Virus record (IMG/VR): IMGVR_UViG_3300018424_000123
Span: 1 to 31,476 of that record
DNA: 31,476 nucleotides
Direction: 5' to 3' (one strand)
Source of the DNA: a virus
Shown here: piece by piece, positions 31,278 to 31,476 of the stretch
Position numbering within the stretch: the first letter of the stretch is position 1
Layout: the number at the start of each line of letters is the position of its first letter
Made by a program: the position numbers and the translations under genes
The notes under the pieces: generated by a model
The model's database searches: none
Seen by the model: only the letters and a program-made list of their open reading frames with translations
Told to the model about the DNA's origin: nothing

Positions 31278-31476
31278 TTAGAATGATAAGTTAACATGGA
31301 ACTCATCAACAGTTCCACTTGTCGCACTTGTCTCTACCCATATATAATTACCAGACGCCACCGAAGCATTGGAAATTGTTGCGGTAGCACCTGTGCTTGT
31401 ATTTGTTACAGTGGCAGTTGCAATTGTTGTACCAGCAGCACTTCTATCACTCGCGTACAAAACTGTATATGTTACA
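31278..31476 (-). CDS. Partial fibre/virion protein, C-terminus only
   Basis: An open minus-strand frame enters from the right edge and ends at 31278. The visible 65 residues begin VTYTVLYASDRSAAGTTIAT, are highly Thr/Ala/Ser-rich, and end GTVDEFHVNLSF. There is no acceptable start within the window (a TTG at 31460 has no ribosome binding site), so the gene begins outside. Short beta-strand alternation and the final 'EFHVNLSF' strand suggest a surface fibre or baseplate protein, consistent with neighbours. Nothing more can be said from this fragment. Confidence 0.55.
   Translation of the reverse strand, partial: VTYTVLYASDRSAAGTTIATATVTNTSTGATATISNASVASGNYIWVETSATSGTVDEFHVNLSF

Overview
This window reads as part of the late structural region of a T4-like tailed phage (myovirus), most likely marine. 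Almost every gene is on the minus strand, so transcription runs from right (31476) to left (1). The left third carries the neck, terminase, tail and portal genes in exactly the T4 order: gp13, gp14, gp15, gp16, gp17, gp18, gp19, gp20, then a small gp67-like prohead core gene. The right-hand fibre genes and the 2-oxoglutarate (2OG) oxygenases resemble those of marine T4-like phages such as cyanophages. The host cannot be read from this sequence. No tRNA, rRNA, CRISPR array, insertion sequence or integrase was seen.

Layout in transcription order. (1) 31476-18008: a long adhesin and fibre cassette. It holds a partial fibre protein, several small beta-rich virion proteins, a tandem C1q-like protein, a 1397-aa beta-propeller protein, a 1341-aa collagen-like fibre ending in an S74-type self-cleaving chaperone domain, a short relative of that fibre (139 aa), a glycine-rich adhesin-like protein and a tail-assembly-chaperone-like protein. 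(2) 14658-18011: the only plus-strand gene, a four-module enzyme (GT4 glycosyltransferase, GT2 glycosyltransferase, FkbM-type methyltransferase, GT-A glycosyltransferase). (3) 14545-11739: small unknown or structural proteins plus a 571-aa Gly-X-Y/glycine-rich fibre. (4) 11716-9882: three consecutive, tightly coupled 2OG-Fe(II) oxygenases. (5) 9839-1: the T4-order neck, packaging, tail and portal block, then the prohead core genes and the start of a further gene at the left edge.

Regulation. T4-late-type boxes (TATAAATA and close variants) lie on the minus strand a short way upstream of gp13, gp18, gp19, gp20, the 1341-aa fibre and the 131-aa protein. The plus-strand glycosyltransferase gene instead has a good sigma70-type promoter (TAGACA, 17 bp, extended TG-T-TATACT). 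Its predicted start site falls on top of the late box serving the opposite strand, which suggests early or middle expression of the enzyme and a switch to structural genes late.

How the parts may work together. The virion genes include two kinds of collagen-like Gly-X-Y protein, one rich in N-P-G triplets and one rich in S-K-G triplets. Close by sit three 2OG hydroxylase-type enzymes and a multi-domain sugar-transfer and methylation enzyme. The inferred but untested idea is a virus-encoded collagen-modification pathway: hydroxylation, then glycosylation, then methyl capping of the tail fibres.
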